A DNA stretch of 64,000 nt from Bdellovibrionales bacterium (lineage in GTDB: Bacteria; Bdellovibrionota; Bacteriovoracia; Bacteriovoracales; Bacteriovoracaceae): contig JABGUH010000005.1 in NCBI GenBank assembly GCA_018646675.1, forward strand, positions 1-64,000. The letters are read 5' to 3'. Shown piece by piece: positions 43,688-53,229 of the stretch. The notes beneath the pieces are model-generated. The model ran no database searches. It worked only from the letters and a program-made list of their open reading frames with translations, and was not told the DNA's origin. The position numbers and the translations under genes were made by a program. How positions within the stretch are numbered: position 1 is the first letter of the stretch; every line of letters starts with the position of its first letter.

Positions 43688-44401
43688 GTGATCAAAGTAT
43701 TAGTGGTTGAGGATTCACAGGAGTGTCGGGATGTTATTGCCATCAGTTTAAAGGATGGATACGAACTCCATTTTGCCAAGAGTCTTCAAGAGGCTCGTAC
43801 TCTATTATCAGAGCATCAATATAAGGTTGTACTGCTGGATATGGGTCTACCTGACGGCAGTGGAATGGAGCTATGTGATGATCTGGAGGTGGGACCCGGC
43901 CATGCTCTACGTTCCTATCCCTTAGTTATCTTTTTAACTGCTTGCAAGGAGATCCAGGCGAAGCTCTCTGTCTTTTCGATGGGAGGGGTGGACTACATTA
44001 CTAAGCCGTTTGATCACCGTGAGTTATGCGCTCGTGTTCAGGTACGTTTAGAGGAGCGCGAATCCCTGCCTTCTGTTTTGAATCGGGGAGGGATTGAGAT
44101 CGATCTTGTTGCCCATAAGGCCACTTGCCAAGGAGAGGATGGTGATAATTATCACCTAGACTTAACTCCTTTGGAGTACAAGCTTCTGTTACTATTTGTG
44201 ATTAGTAGCGAGGATGAGGTTATTTCCAGGGAGACGATTAAAGATAAGATGTGGCCACCTAACTCTCATGTTAGTAATCGGGTGATCGATACTCATATTA
44301 GTAACCTTCGTAAAAAATTAACTCAGAACACTCATTTAGATATCCGCTCAGTTTATAGTGCTGGATATCGTTTAATTGAACTATCATCTAAAGTGGCTTA
44401 A
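43688..44401 (+). CDS. OmpR-family response regulator
   Basis: The roughly 237-residue protein joins a receiver (acidic pair in VVEDSQ, phospho-acceptor Asp51 in LLDMGLPDGSG, conserved Lys in YITKPFDHREL) to a winged-helix DNA-binding domain (LTPLEYKLLLLF, VIDTHISNLRKKL, SVYSAGYRLI). GTG 43688 is preferred over TTG 43676 because it starts directly at the receiver. It lies 33 bp after hpf; no cognate kinase is adjacent. Confidence 0.88.
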   Translation: MIKVLVVEDSQECRDVIAISLKDGYELHFAKSLQEARTLLSEHQYKVVLLDMGLPDGSGMELCDDLEVGPGHALRSYPLVIFLTACKEIQAKLSVFSMGGVDYITKPFDHRELCARVQVRLEERESLPSVLNRGGIEIDLVAHKATCQGEDGDNYHLDLTPLEYKLLLLFVISSEDEVISRETIKDKMWPPNSHVSNRVIDTHISNLRKKLTQNTHLDIRSVYSAGYRLIELSSKVA

Positions 44402-44434
44402 TTTTTGGTAATCTCAAAAGATATTCTCATATTA

Positions 44435-46111
44435 ATGAAGTTGGAGGCAAAAGCGTACAATACGCTGCCTGATATTTTAAATCTAATACAGGAGGGACAA
44501 GATCTAACAAATCTGCCTGTACAACCCCTTTACACTGCTTTAAAAGCAGCAACACCATCACAGGTGGCATCCTGTTTGGATAAATTTTCCTTGCGTCAGC
44601 GCCAAATCTTTTTGGACTTAGATCTGTGGCAGAAGGATGACCTTGATCTGGAAAGTTTTGAGTTTTGGATTACCTGCTACTCCTTGGTGGAGCAGGATGA
44701 AATTAGAGAGGGGTTTGCCAAAAGTAGTGAATTCCATCTCTTTTTAAAAGCTAAATTTAATGTCTGGACCTTTGATCAAGAGGAGCCAGAATATCCAGAG
44801 CATAATAACTATTTTTTGTCTGACGATTATCTATTGCTATTTGAATACGATGACTCTTTTGAGTATGCTTCAGAGGTTCAGGCATTAATTCGCAGCCTTT
44901 ACTCTGAGTGGGGCCAAGAGAATGCCTATACATTTCTATTTAAACTGACTGTTGACTCTTTTTTGATTATGCAGGAAACAGAGTATCAGCAGAAGAGCGA
45001 TCGACTGTTAGATAGTGGGTTTTTAGACTACTACCAAGCATTAGAACTATTCAGTACCTTTCCTAATATCTCATGGATTGAGCACTTTGTGCGCAGTCGA
45101 GTGCCCAATACCAGTACCATTGATCTATTCGGTAAACAGCAACTGTTAAGTAGTAATGCCATTGCTCCATATACCGACCAGATGGATCGAGTGCGTGAAG
45201 AGTTAGTCCGAGTAAAGGATAGTAAACGTAGTGACTATCTCTACTTTAATTTTATCCGTTTTGTGAACGGTAGCCTTAGCTTGGAAAATGCTTTGAAGCA
45301 GGGGCCATTAACCATCTCAACCATTGGCAAAGAGGCGCGGGGATGGATGCAGTTGGGGTTCTCTTATGTCTTGGAGCAAAGAGTTTTTACAGATGAGGAT
45401 GAGGGAATCTTTGGTAGCTTTGATTTTATTGATCTCTATCGGATTGGAAAGTCATTGGTACAGCTTGAACTCAAAAAAATAAAGCGTGTTCTAACAGAGC
45501 ACCACCATCAGAAGATTGAAGCCAGATCTTTTTTGGGGCGCTATTTAAACGAAATTATTGATGACAGTTTAGAGCGTCCACCGTCTCTGAGCCGCCGTGA
45601 GAGTGAATCTCAAACAATAAATAAGGTAGAATATTATCGAGACTGGCAACCGTTAGTTGAGTTAGTCGTCGAGATTCAACCTTTTGTCGCCGCACTTGAG
45701 TTGGAGTTTAAGTCTCTGGTTGAAGATCAGCGTGTGATGGATGAGTTCTATTTCAACTATAAAGTGGAGCAGATAGATTTTGAGGCAGTAATGATTTCAA
45801 GTTTTGCCAATTTTCTTTTGGAGACCAATAAAGCAGGTCAGCAGAAAATGGGCTTGACTCTGGATGAGTTTAAGCAGTTTGTCGCTCTGGTGGTTGATTC
45901 TAAAATTGGCAAGGTTAGCAACTTAGAGTCGCTAACCAATAGTATTGACTCTTTTATTATTAATTTTGGGATGAACAAAGTAAAAAATATCACCCAATAT
46001 ATGTTAGATATTCTACGTGATCAGCTAGAGGGATACGACTACGGCGCACTCGGTGATAAGGACTTTCAGTATATTGGAGGAGCGATTATTTTGTCTCCAA
46101 ATAGTCGTTGA
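44435..46111 (+). CDS. DUF6178-like protein
   Basis: The roughly 558-residue protein is Leu- and Asp-rich with helical repeats. LPVQPLYTALKAATPSQVASCL, FLDLDLWQKDDLD and LDSGFLDYYQALELFS recall DUF6178 proteins of delta-type bacteria, whose function is unknown. ATG 44435 has no clear ribosome-binding site and a TTG at 44405 is in frame. It follows the response regulator closely and ends overlapping the convergent gltD-like gene by 26 bp. Confidence 0.72.
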   Translation: MKLEAKAYNTLPDILNLIQEGQDLTNLPVQPLYTALKAATPSQVASCLDKFSLRQRQIFLDLDLWQKDDLDLESFEFWITCYSLVEQDEIREGFAKSSEFHLFLKAKFNVWTFDQEEPEYPEHNNYFLSDDYLLLFEYDDSFEYASEVQALIRSLYSEWGQENAYTFLFKLTVDSFLIMQETEYQQKSDRLLDSGFLDYYQALELFSTFPNISWIEHFVRSRVPNTSTIDLFGKQQLLSSNAIAPYTDQMDRVREELVRVKDSKRSDYLYFNFIRFVNGSLSLENALKQGPLTISTIGKEARGWMQLGFSYVLEQRVFTDEDEGIFGSFDFIDLYRIGKSLVQLELKKIKRVLTEHHHQKIEARSFLGRYLNEIIDDSLERPPSLSRRESESQTINKVEYYRDWQPLVELVVEIQPFVAALELEFKSLVEDQRVMDEFYFNYKVEQIDFEAVMISSFANFLLETNKAGQQKMGLTLDEFKQFVALVVDSKIGKVSNLESLTNSIDSFIINFGMNKVKNITQYMLDILRDQLEGYDYGALGDKDFQYIGGAIILSPNSR

Positions 46112-47525
46112 TCGCTGCGGCAGCAGTTCTCCCAGCACCCATTGCCAGAATAACCGTTGCGCCACCAGTAACAATGTCTCCACCGGCAAAGACTCCCTCT
46201 CGAGATGTGGCCATTGTTTTGGGATTGACGACGATATTGCCCCACTTATTGGTCTCAATCTCTGGGTTGGTTTGTGATAGCAGTGGATTGGAACCATTTC
46301 CAATGGCAACAATGACGATATCTAGTTCGGTGGTAAACTCAGATCCTTCGATGGGAATTGGTCGGCGGCGTCCCGAATCATCAGGTGGCCCCAGCTCCAT
46401 TTTTATACACTCCATTCCGGTCAGTTGTTGCTTATCATCTCCTAGATAACATAGAGGGTTGGTCAAGTTGTGAAACTCTACTCCCTCCTCTTTAGCATGT
46501 TGAATCTCCTCTAGTCTGGCAGGCATCTCAGCTTCCGATCTTCGATAGACAATCATCGAGCGCTTTGCCCCCATTCGCTTTGAAACCCGAACCGCATCCA
46601 TCGCAGTGTTGCCACCACCGATGACTGCAACGGTGGCCCCTTTACAGTCCATAATCGGAGAGTCATAGGTGGGAAACTGGTAAGATTTCATTAGATTTAC
46701 TCGTGTTAGAAACTCATTGGCTGAGTAGACGCCACCAAACTCCTCCCCGGGAATTCTCATGAAATTTGGCAGGCCGGCACCAGTTCCCAAGAATGCAGCA
46801 TTAAACCCCTTCTCCTCAAATAGTTCGTCCAGGCCGATAGTTCGTCCAATTACCGAGTTGGTGATAAATTGAACTCCTGCCTCTGCCAGACCGTTAATCT
46901 CCTTTTTCACAATCGCTTTAGGAAGGCGGAACTCGGGAATTCCGTAAACCAGTACTCCGCCTAGTTCATGGAGAGCTTCAAATACAGTTACATGGTGGCC
47001 GGCCCCAATTAGGTCTGCGGCACAGGCCAGACCTGCAGGGCCACTACCTACGACAGCAACTCTCTTGCCAGATGATTTTTTTGCTGTGCTGCTGGTGGTA
47101 CTACTTGGCGTAGACGCAGCTTGCTCCAAACTAACATCAGCAACAAAGCGCTCCAGTCGTCCAATCGCCACTGAATCACCTTTTTTAGAGAGAACACACT
47201 GCTGCTCACACTGCTTCTCTTGTGGACAGACTCGGCCACAAATTGCAGGTAGGAAGTTATCCTCTTTGATTTTATTCATGGCCCCAGGAAGATCCTCGGC
47301 AACAATCAACTCTAGAAATTGATCAATCTTTATACTAACCGGACAACCATCAATACAGGTTGGTATTTTACACTGCAGACAGCGCTTTGCCTCTTCCAGT
47401 GCCATCTCGGCGGTGTATCCACAGGTGACCTCTTCAAAATTTTTATTTCTTGCTTGCGGGTCCTGCTCAGGCATTGGATGTCGTTTAATCTGCATGCGCT
47501 CTTTTTTGCTTGGAAACTCTGCCAT
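46086..47525 (-). CDS. NfnL-type (GltD-like) subunit of NADH-dependent ferredoxin:NADP oxidoreductase
   Basis: The 479-residue flavoprotein has an N-terminal iron-sulfur region (CLQCKIPTCIDGCP, then AICGRVCPQEKQCEQQC) and two nucleotide-binding folds (VVGSGPAGLACAADL and VIGGGNTAMDA), like GltD. GltD is the glutamate synthase small subunit, but no large subunit is present; the adjacent gene is the NfnS-type partner, so an electron-bifurcating transhydrogenase (NfnSL, SudA-like) fits better. CGGAG precedes ATG 47525. The 3' end overlaps the DUF6178 gene. Confidence 0.87.
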   Translation of the reverse strand: MAEFPSKKERMQIKRHPMPEQDPQARNKNFEEVTCGYTAEMALEEAKRCLQCKIPTCIDGCPVSIKIDQFLELIVAEDLPGAMNKIKEDNFLPAICGRVCPQEKQCEQQCVLSKKGDSVAIGRLERFVADVSLEQAASTPSSTTSSTAKKSSGKRVAVVGSGPAGLACAADLIGAGHHVTVFEALHELGGVLVYGIPEFRLPKAIVKKEINGLAEAGVQFITNSVIGRTIGLDELFEEKGFNAAFLGTGAGLPNFMRIPGEEFGGVYSANEFLTRVNLMKSYQFPTYDSPIMDCKGATVAVIGGGNTAMDAVRVSKRMGAKRSMIVYRRSEAEMPARLEEIQHAKEEGVEFHNLTNPLCYLGDDKQQLTGMECIKMELGPPDDSGRRRPIPIEGSEFTTELDIVIVAIGNGSNPLLSQTNPEIETNKWGNIVVNPKTMATSREGVFAGGDIVTGGATVILAMGAGRTAAAAINDYLETK

Positions 47526-47551
47526 AACTATCTCCGAATTAAGATAAGATA

Positions 47552-48406
47552 CTACTCTTCTTTTTTATCTGCTTGCTCAAGCAGTTGACACTCATGTTGT
47601 TTTAAAGACTCCTGTTCTAAACCTTGATAGATGCGGTTACGATTTATCAGGTTGGTGAAGTCCACTTTGTGGCCATCAAACTCTGGCCCATCGACACAGG
47701 CAAACTTGGAGTCACCATCTACCAAAACTCGGCAACCACCACACATGCCAGTTCCATCAATCATAATTGGATTGAGACTAACAACAGTTTGAATATTGTG
47801 AGGGCGGGTTGCTTCTGCCACGGCCCGCATCATGGGAATTGGACCAATTGCTAGGACGAAGTTTAACTCTCTTTTTTCATCGATTAATTTCTGTAGTATG
47901 TCAGTGACAAATCCATGATGTCCGTAGCTGCCATCATCAGTAGTGATATAGGACTCATCGGAGAACTGTTTCATCTCCTCTTCCAAGATGATAAGATCTT
48001 TATTGCGGGCACCATTAATGGTAATTACATGGTTACCAGCCTCTTTGAGGGCCACAGCAGTAGGGTAGGCGATAGCGCTGCCCACACCACCTCCAATACA
48101 GACTGCAGTTCCGAATTTTTCCATATGAGAAGCTTTTCCCAGTGGCCCAACCACATCCATGATTGAGTCACCACTCTCCTTTTGATTCAAGGATTTTGTG
48201 GTTTTACCAATCCCCTGGACGATAATTGTGACTGTTCCCTGCTCGGGATTGGAGTCAGCGATGGTCAAAGGGATACGCTCACCCTGCTCATCCAGACGTA
48301 GAATAATAAATTGACCTGCCTGGCGACGTTTGGCGATTTCAGGGGCAACAATTTCAAATAATTTTACATCCGCGGAAAGGAATTCAGCTTTTTTTATCTT
48401 AAACAC
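47552..48406 (-). CDS. NfnS-type subunit, ferredoxin-NADP reductase-like with [2Fe-2S]
   Basis: The 284-residue protein has an FAD-binding barrel (GQFIILRLDEQGERIPLTIAD), NAD fold (CIGGGVGSAIAYPTAVAL) and a C-terminal [2Fe-2S] site (DGTGMCGGCRVLVDG, then ACVDGPEFDGHKVDF), as in NfnA/NfnS and sulfide dehydrogenase SudB. It pairs with the GltD-like gene 26 bp downstream to couple NADH, NADPH and ferredoxin. The start is a GTG at 48406 with AGAGG 8 nt upstream. Confidence 0.88.
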   Translation of the reverse strand: MFKIKKAEFLSADVKLFEIVAPEIAKRRQAGQFIILRLDEQGERIPLTIADSNPEQGTVTIIVQGIGKTTKSLNQKESGDSIMDVVGPLGKASHMEKFGTAVCIGGGVGSAIAYPTAVALKEAGNHVITINGARNKDLIILEEEMKQFSDESYITTDDGSYGHHGFVTDILQKLIDEKRELNFVLAIGPIPMMRAVAEATRPHNIQTVVSLNPIMIDGTGMCGGCRVLVDGDSKFACVDGPEFDGHKVDFTNLINRNRIYQGLEQESLKQHECQLLEQADKKEE

Positions 48407-48606
48407 GACCGCAACCTCTTTTTAGTGATAAATGAGTGATTGGCACTAAGTGTAACAATATTGCTCTATTTGCTTGATTTTATACCTAACAGATGGGGAA
48501 TGAGAAGTGAAATTGTAATTTTGATAATGATGAGCGAGGATAGACAGGCAGCTAAAGAGTAAAAAAATTCTCTTCTCGTTGATAGCTAAAAAGTGGGTAA
48601 CAGTCA

Positions 48607-49872
48607 GTGGCCAAGGTCGATTATATTGAAAAATTTGAACAGATGGCCCCTAAAACTCTGTTCCCTAAGCTTCCTTCTAAGGAGCAGGATTTCATACGTC
48701 AGCGGGCCCGGGAGTTACGGCTAACCTTTTCTCAGTTACGACAGGTGACAGAGATGGCCCGTGACCTCTTTATGTGGCGCTCTCCATCAATATGTCAGAT
48801 TTGGCAAGCTGGAGAGCAGGGTATTTTTTCCCTTCCACAACTGCAGGAGTCCTGGAAAAAACTAAGGGAGCAGGGGGCCGTTTATGGAGATTCTCCACCT
48901 GCTACCTTCTTGGGTGGGAGTCAGAGAGGCAAGGCACAAATGAAGCAACAGCCTGATCGTAAGCTATTAGGTGAGTGTCCAGTCGCCTCAGAGAGTACTC
49001 GCTGTTGTAATCTTTTAACCCTGGACCTTATTTTGGGATGTGGTTTTGACTGCTCTTACTGCAGTATTGGCCACTTTGCCACGGGAGAGTCGGGATATTC
49101 AGGAGCGCCTACTGATCTAGCGAAAAGGCTTGAGGAGTTACCTCTAGATGGTGACAAATTGTACCATATAGGTACTGGCCAGTCTTCAGACTCACTGCTA
49201 TGGGGTGATCAGGAGGGAATGCTCACAACTCTGTTTGACTTTGTGGCCGCTCACTCCAATATTATTTTAGAGCTAAAAAGTAAGTCAGCAAATTCCTCAA
49301 TTTTTAAACGGCAAAAGATCCCAAAAAACGTTATTGCCACCTGGAGCTTAAATCCCCAACCTGTAATCGATGAGGAGGAGCGTGGCTGTGCCTCTTTGGC
49401 ACAACGGTTGGATGCTGCGCACCAAGTGGTAGATTTAGGTGGTTTAGTAGGGTTTCATTTTCATCCCATGGTCTACTTTACAGGTTGGCAAGAGCTCTAC
49501 AGTGAGATTGTTGAGACCATTGTGCGGCGCTTTCCAGTGGAGCAGGTGGCATTAATCTCTATGGGAAGTGTTACTTTCACTAAAAAGGTACTTTCTAAGA
49601 TTAGGAGACGAGATTTTCATACCAAGATTACCCAAATGCCTCTGGTTGATGCCAATGGAAAGTTATCCTATCCGTTGGAGATCAAGCAGGAGCTATTTTC
49701 TACTCTATATAATAGTTTTGATTCTAAATGGCATAATGAGGTATTCTTCTATCTTTGCATGGAAGATCAATCGTTGTGGCCAGGGATTTTTGGTATGCAG
49801 TACAAAAGTAATCAGGAGTTCGAGCAAGCGATGATCCAGTCATACTGGCATAAAATAAGAGCTTTATCATGA
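48607..49872 (+). CDS. Spore photoproduct lyase-family radical SAM protein
   Basis: The 421-residue protein carries a radical-SAM triad Cys145, Cys149, Cys152 (GCGFDCSYC) and the SPL-type blocks LELKSKSANSSIF, TWSLNPQPVIDEEERG, ASLAQRLDAA and GFHFHPMVYFTGWQELY. SPL repairs UV-induced thymine dimers in spores, but relatives occur in non-sporulating bacteria with no fixed role. The start is a GTG at 48607 with a weak site. Its stop overlaps the ATG of the lytic transglycosylase gene (ATGA). Confidence 0.87.
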   Translation: MAKVDYIEKFEQMAPKTLFPKLPSKEQDFIRQRARELRLTFSQLRQVTEMARDLFMWRSPSICQIWQAGEQGIFSLPQLQESWKKLREQGAVYGDSPPATFLGGSQRGKAQMKQQPDRKLLGECPVASESTRCCNLLTLDLILGCGFDCSYCSIGHFATGESGYSGAPTDLAKRLEELPLDGDKLYHIGTGQSSDSLLWGDQEGMLTTLFDFVAAHSNIILELKSKSANSSIFKRQKIPKNVIATWSLNPQPVIDEEERGCASLAQRLDAAHQVVDLGGLVGFHFHPMVYFTGWQELYSEIVETIVRRFPVEQVALISMGSVTFTKKVLSKIRRRDFHTKITQMPLVDANGKLSYPLEIKQELFSTLYNSFDSKWHNEVFFYLCMEDQSLWPGIFGMQYKSNQEFEQAMIQSYWHKIRALS

Positions 49873-51761
49873 GAGTGATTTTAGCACTGGCTATTTTATT
49901 CAGTATAACTGTGATGGGATCCGTTAGCGCTAAACTTCCGGCACGCCTCTTCCCTGTTTCTGACTCTATGCGAATACGGGTTAATTTTTGGAAAAAAGTC
50001 TATACTCAGATCGATAGTCAGCATGCCTTTTTACATGACAGTCATGATCTATCCATTATCTATCAGACGATAAAACTTCCTAACGGACGTAGACGCTATG
50101 TTCAGCGATTTGTAGAGAAGAAAAAGCTATTAGTACGCAGGAAGCTAAACTCAATTATCAATAAAAAGCGAAAAAGGGGCCATCTAAACAAAGCGGAGCA
50201 GCAGTTCTACCAGATGATTGGAAAGCCTTCGATTAGTACCCTGCGAAGAATGCGGGGACGGGTCAGAATGCAGCGAGGACTTACAAATCGCTACCGAAAA
50301 GGGCTCTCCGAATCCTTTCGCTATATAAAGTGGATAAAAAAGATCTTTCATCAGATGGATCTGCCTCAAGCGTTGGCTTATCTGCCTCACGTTGAGAGTT
50401 CATTTAATTACAAAGCTTACTCTAAGGTGGGGGCGGCAGGAATTTGGCAATTTATGCGAGGGACTGCCCGCCGCTACAAGTTGAAAATAGACTATGTTCG
50501 GGATGAGCGTCGTGATCCATTAAAAGCAACTCGGGCAGCAGCAAAACTGCTGCGGGATAACTACCGTATTTTTAAGTCATGGCCACTGGCATTGACAGCC
50601 TATAACTTTGGCCCCACCTCTATCAGACGGGCGGTACGTAAGGTCGGAAGCAGTGATCTCTCTTATATTATTCGACACTACCGAGGTCGACGGTTTGGAT
50701 TTGCCTCCAAGAATTTTTACGCGACATTTATTGCTGCCTCAGAACTATCAGAGGAGTATCAACGCTATTTTCCTAAACTCAAAAAAGCGCCTGTTTTTCA
50801 GTATTCTACTCTTACCCTAAAGCGCCGTTTTACCACTTCACAACTAAGTCGTTTAACTGGCATTAAAAAGTCTGTTCTTAAGGAGTATAATAAAGTGTTA
50901 AGGCCGACAGTATTTAAGCAGCCGCTATCACTGCCGCGCGGCTTTGAGCTTAAATTGCCGCTCAGAGATAAAAAGCAGGTAGTAGCACTACAAAAGAGAA
51001 TTAAACATTTCACACCACCGGCCAAATCTTTAGTTGCTGCGGGAGTGCACCGGGTACGGCGCGGAGAGAGTCTATATACCATCGCCCGCCGCTACGATAC
51101 TACCATGTCCAGACTGATCTCTTTCAACCAGATTGAAAATCCATCGATTATCCATTCTGGAACCTTGTTACAGATCCCCTCTTCGGTAGCCTCATCACCT
51201 AAAGTTGTGGCCACCTCCCAAGAGAGAAAGCGTAATGTTAAAGCCTCTTTGGCCAGAAAAGCTCCAAGTTCAGATAGTTCCAAGCGAGTCAGTGCCATGT
51301 TAAAAAAGGGAGGGGATAACTTTTTTAACTCTTACCAACTTGAGATGAAGAGAATTAGCAATAATCGCTATCATGTGGTGGTGGAGGTTGATGAGACTAT
51401 TGGCCACTTTGCAGAATGGGCCAAGGTTAGCAGCCAGCAGGTTCGTCAACTCAACCACTTAGGACGTGGTTCAACAATCTATTATGGTCAGAAGTTGATC
51501 GTTCCACTGTCTAAGCAGCGTCTACTTTCATTTAATATTGCCCGGATAGAGCACCATCAGATGATCGAGGAGGACTTCTACGAGAGCTATCAGGTGGATG
51601 GAGAACGAAATTATCTAGTCAGAAAGGGGGATACTTTTGAAGGTATTGTGGAGCGGGAGGAGGTACCCCTTTGGTTGCTGAAAAAGCGCTGGTCGCCGGA
51701 TAAACCATTTCGCTTAATTGCTGGAAATCAAATAATAATCCCCATGATTTCATCAAGATAG
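49869..51761 (+). CDS. MltD-like lytic transglycosylase with LysM repeats
   Basis: The 630-residue protein has an N-terminal export signal (VILALAILFSITVMGSVSA), a basic region, a transglycosylase domain with catalytic Glu176 in LPHVESSFN, KVGAAGIWQFM and LTAYNFGP, and three LysM-like modules near 392-437, 500-546 and 580-627. It cleaves the glycan strand to 1,6-anhydro ends at the outer-membrane side of the periplasm. There is no lipobox, unlike E. coli MltD. The ATGA overlap couples it to the SPL-like gene. Confidence 0.92.
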   Translation: MRVILALAILFSITVMGSVSAKLPARLFPVSDSMRIRVNFWKKVYTQIDSQHAFLHDSHDLSIIYQTIKLPNGRRRYVQRFVEKKKLLVRRKLNSIINKKRKRGHLNKAEQQFYQMIGKPSISTLRRMRGRVRMQRGLTNRYRKGLSESFRYIKWIKKIFHQMDLPQALAYLPHVESSFNYKAYSKVGAAGIWQFMRGTARRYKLKIDYVRDERRDPLKATRAAAKLLRDNYRIFKSWPLALTAYNFGPTSIRRAVRKVGSSDLSYIIRHYRGRRFGFASKNFYATFIAASELSEEYQRYFPKLKKAPVFQYSTLTLKRRFTTSQLSRLTGIKKSVLKEYNKVLRPTVFKQPLSLPRGFELKLPLRDKKQVVALQKRIKHFTPPAKSLVAAGVHRVRRGESLYTIARRYDTTMSRLISFNQIENPSIIHSGTLLQIPSSVASSPKVVATSQERKRNVKASLARKAPSSDSSKRVSAMLKKGGDNFFNSYQLEMKRISNNRYHVVVEVDETIGHFAEWAKVSSQQVRQLNHLGRGSTIYYGQKLIVPLSKQRLLSFNIARIEHHQMIEEDFYESYQVDGERNYLVRKGDTFEGIVEREEVPLWLLKKRWSPDKPFRLIAGNQIIIPMISSR

Positions 51762-51894
51762 CCAGAAGCCTCAAGATATATGCGTAATTTGTTCACCCAG
51801 AGTTGCGCATCGCAAAAAAAACACTACAATAGATAATAATACATATAATTATTGCTCAATATGTTAATGAAGTTTTGACGTTTTCTGGAGGCAC

Positions 51895-52524
51895 ATGTTA
51901 AGAGTTTCGACGTCGTTTTATTCTGTTATTAGTTCGGGAGAACAGTTAATTTTGAAATTTGGCTCAAAATTTCTTCATTTCTGGAAATTAAGGGTGGATC
52001 GTGCCCGAAGTCTGGGAACGGTTGCCCCTAGCTCGCGCTACTTGGCCCGGGATATGGTGACTGAGCTGAAGAAGAATCACTCTGAAAATGGGGTTGTAGT
52101 AGAGCTTGGCCCAGGAAATGGAGCAATTACTCGTCATATACTCTCTTCGGTTCAAGATCCAGAGAGTGTATTGCCAATTGAAATTTCCTCAGATTCGGTT
52201 GAGAAATTAAATAGAAAATTTCCTGTCTTAAATGCGGTACATGACAGTGCAGCCAATCTGGAAAAGTATATTACCAACGGGCAGAAAGTCCAGGCGATTA
52301 TCTCGGGACTTCCACTACGTGTAATGCCTAGAGATTGTGTTCATCAGATTGGGGAGGCGATTCACAATGTGATGGGGCCAGATTCGATCTATGTACAGTA
52401 TACCTATGATCTTCGACCGAAAAAGGATGCTTACTTTAAGAGGGGCAACTTTAAGAAGATCAGCTCTCGGATTGTCTGGCGTAACCTGCCACCGGCCCGA
52501 GTTGATGTTTTTGTCGCTAATTAG
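51895..52524 (+). CDS. Phospholipid N-methyltransferase-like protein
   Basis: The 209-residue protein matches PmtA-like enzymes that methylate phosphatidylethanolamine: VAPSSRYLARDMV and VVVELGPGNGAITRHIL, followed by EISSDSVEKLN and IISGLPLRVMP. The hydrophobic and basic N-terminus suits a membrane-surface enzyme. TGGAG precedes ATG 51895. The stop overlaps that of a convergent small gene. rRNA adenine dimethylases share the motif, so phospholipid specificity is inferred. Confidence 0.78.
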   Translation: MLRVSTSFYSVISSGEQLILKFGSKFLHFWKLRVDRARSLGTVAPSSRYLARDMVTELKKNHSENGVVVELGPGNGAITRHILSSVQDPESVLPIEISSDSVEKLNRKFPVLNAVHDSAANLEKYITNGQKVQAIISGLPLRVMPRDCVHQIGEAIHNVMGPDSIYVQYTYDLRPKKDAYFKRGNFKKISSRIVWRNLPPARVDVFVAN

Positions 52525-52766
52525 TCCCGATCTTTTCTCTTCTCTTGATCAGCTTGAAGTAGCAGAGTTAGAATTACTGCTGCCTTTTTAATCTCAGACT
52601 TACTCTTAAGTTTATCCTGAATCAGATTTTTCAAGCGGGCAATCTCAGCTTTGTCCTGCTTATTCTTTGTAGCCTGATCCTGCTTACTATTTGCTTTATC
52701 TTGTCCAGTCGGGCACTTGTTGGCCGCAAATATTTTTGGAGCACTTTTATAGTGGGGAGCGCCCAT
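52521..52766 (-). CDS. Small Lys-rich charged protein, function unknown
   Basis: The 81-residue protein is unusually rich in Lys, Gln and Asp (KANSKQDQATKNKQDKAEIA), helical, with a hydrophobic patch AAVILTLLLQ near the end. No family is recognised. Its stop overlaps the methyltransferase stop by 4 nt (TTAG). The start at 52766 lacks a strong ribosome-binding site. Confidence 0.5.
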   Translation of the reverse strand: MGAPHYKSAPKIFAANKCPTGQDKANSKQDQATKNKQDKAEIARLKNLIQDKLKSKSEIKKAAVILTLLLQADQEKRKDRD

Positions 52767-52914
52767 CTTTTCGTCCTTTTTTTAGTACGAGTAGCTTTAA
52801 ATCTTTACTCACTCTCTTTTTCGGGGATTTGCGTAATAACTTAACCTCCACCCTATATTTGCCCATAGTTATAGCTATTTATACCCTTTTTATAGATTAC
52901 CTGAGAAGGCTTGG

Positions 52915-53121
52915 ATGTCTTTAAGGATCACTCTTACGCTCGCCCGGAAGATTAAATTGGTTACTCTCCTTGGTCAGAAAATTTATCTGGATCAGATTGA
53001 ACATCAGTTGAATAGAAAAAAATTAAGGGGGCCAATAGCTCATCTCATTGTTGACTGCACTTTGATTATCTGTCTATCGCTGCTGCTTAAACCAATGGTG
53101 GCAAATAATGTGGAGCAGTAG
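52915..53121 (+). CDS. Possible small membrane protein
   Basis: A 68-codon frame with GAGAAGG upstream encodes a basic N-terminus and one hydrophobic C-terminal stretch (LIVDCTLIICLSLLL). It fills the gap between the small Lys-rich gene and ogt. No homology is visible; it could be chance. Confidence 0.3.
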   Translation: MSLRITLTLARKIKLVTLLGQKIYLDQIEHQLNRKKLRGPIAHLIVDCTLIICLSLLLKPMVANNVEQ

Positions 53122-53229
53122 TTAGAATAAACTACTCAACACTTTCTAGGCAATGCGGATAAAAACCGTTACAGTGTCAAAGAGTGACGACTTTTGCTTT
53201 CAAAAATTTTTAAATGGCATGGAGATTAA

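Noticed and set aside
46086-47525. Glutamate synthase small subunit (gltD)
   Set aside because: No large subunit is present and the adjacent NfnS-type gene makes NfnL the better call.
48607-49872. Evidence of endospore formation
   Set aside because: SPL-family proteins occur in non-sporulators, and no sporulation gene is visible.
51844-51849. TATAAT upstream of the phospholipid methyltransferase-like gene
   Set aside because: No -35 or extended element is visible in an AT-rich stretch, so it is not called as a promoter.
52691-52924. 77-codon frame opposite and beyond the Lys-rich small gene
   Set aside because: It overlaps the opposite gene, lacks a ribosome-binding site and shows no protein-like features beyond a hydrophobic tail.
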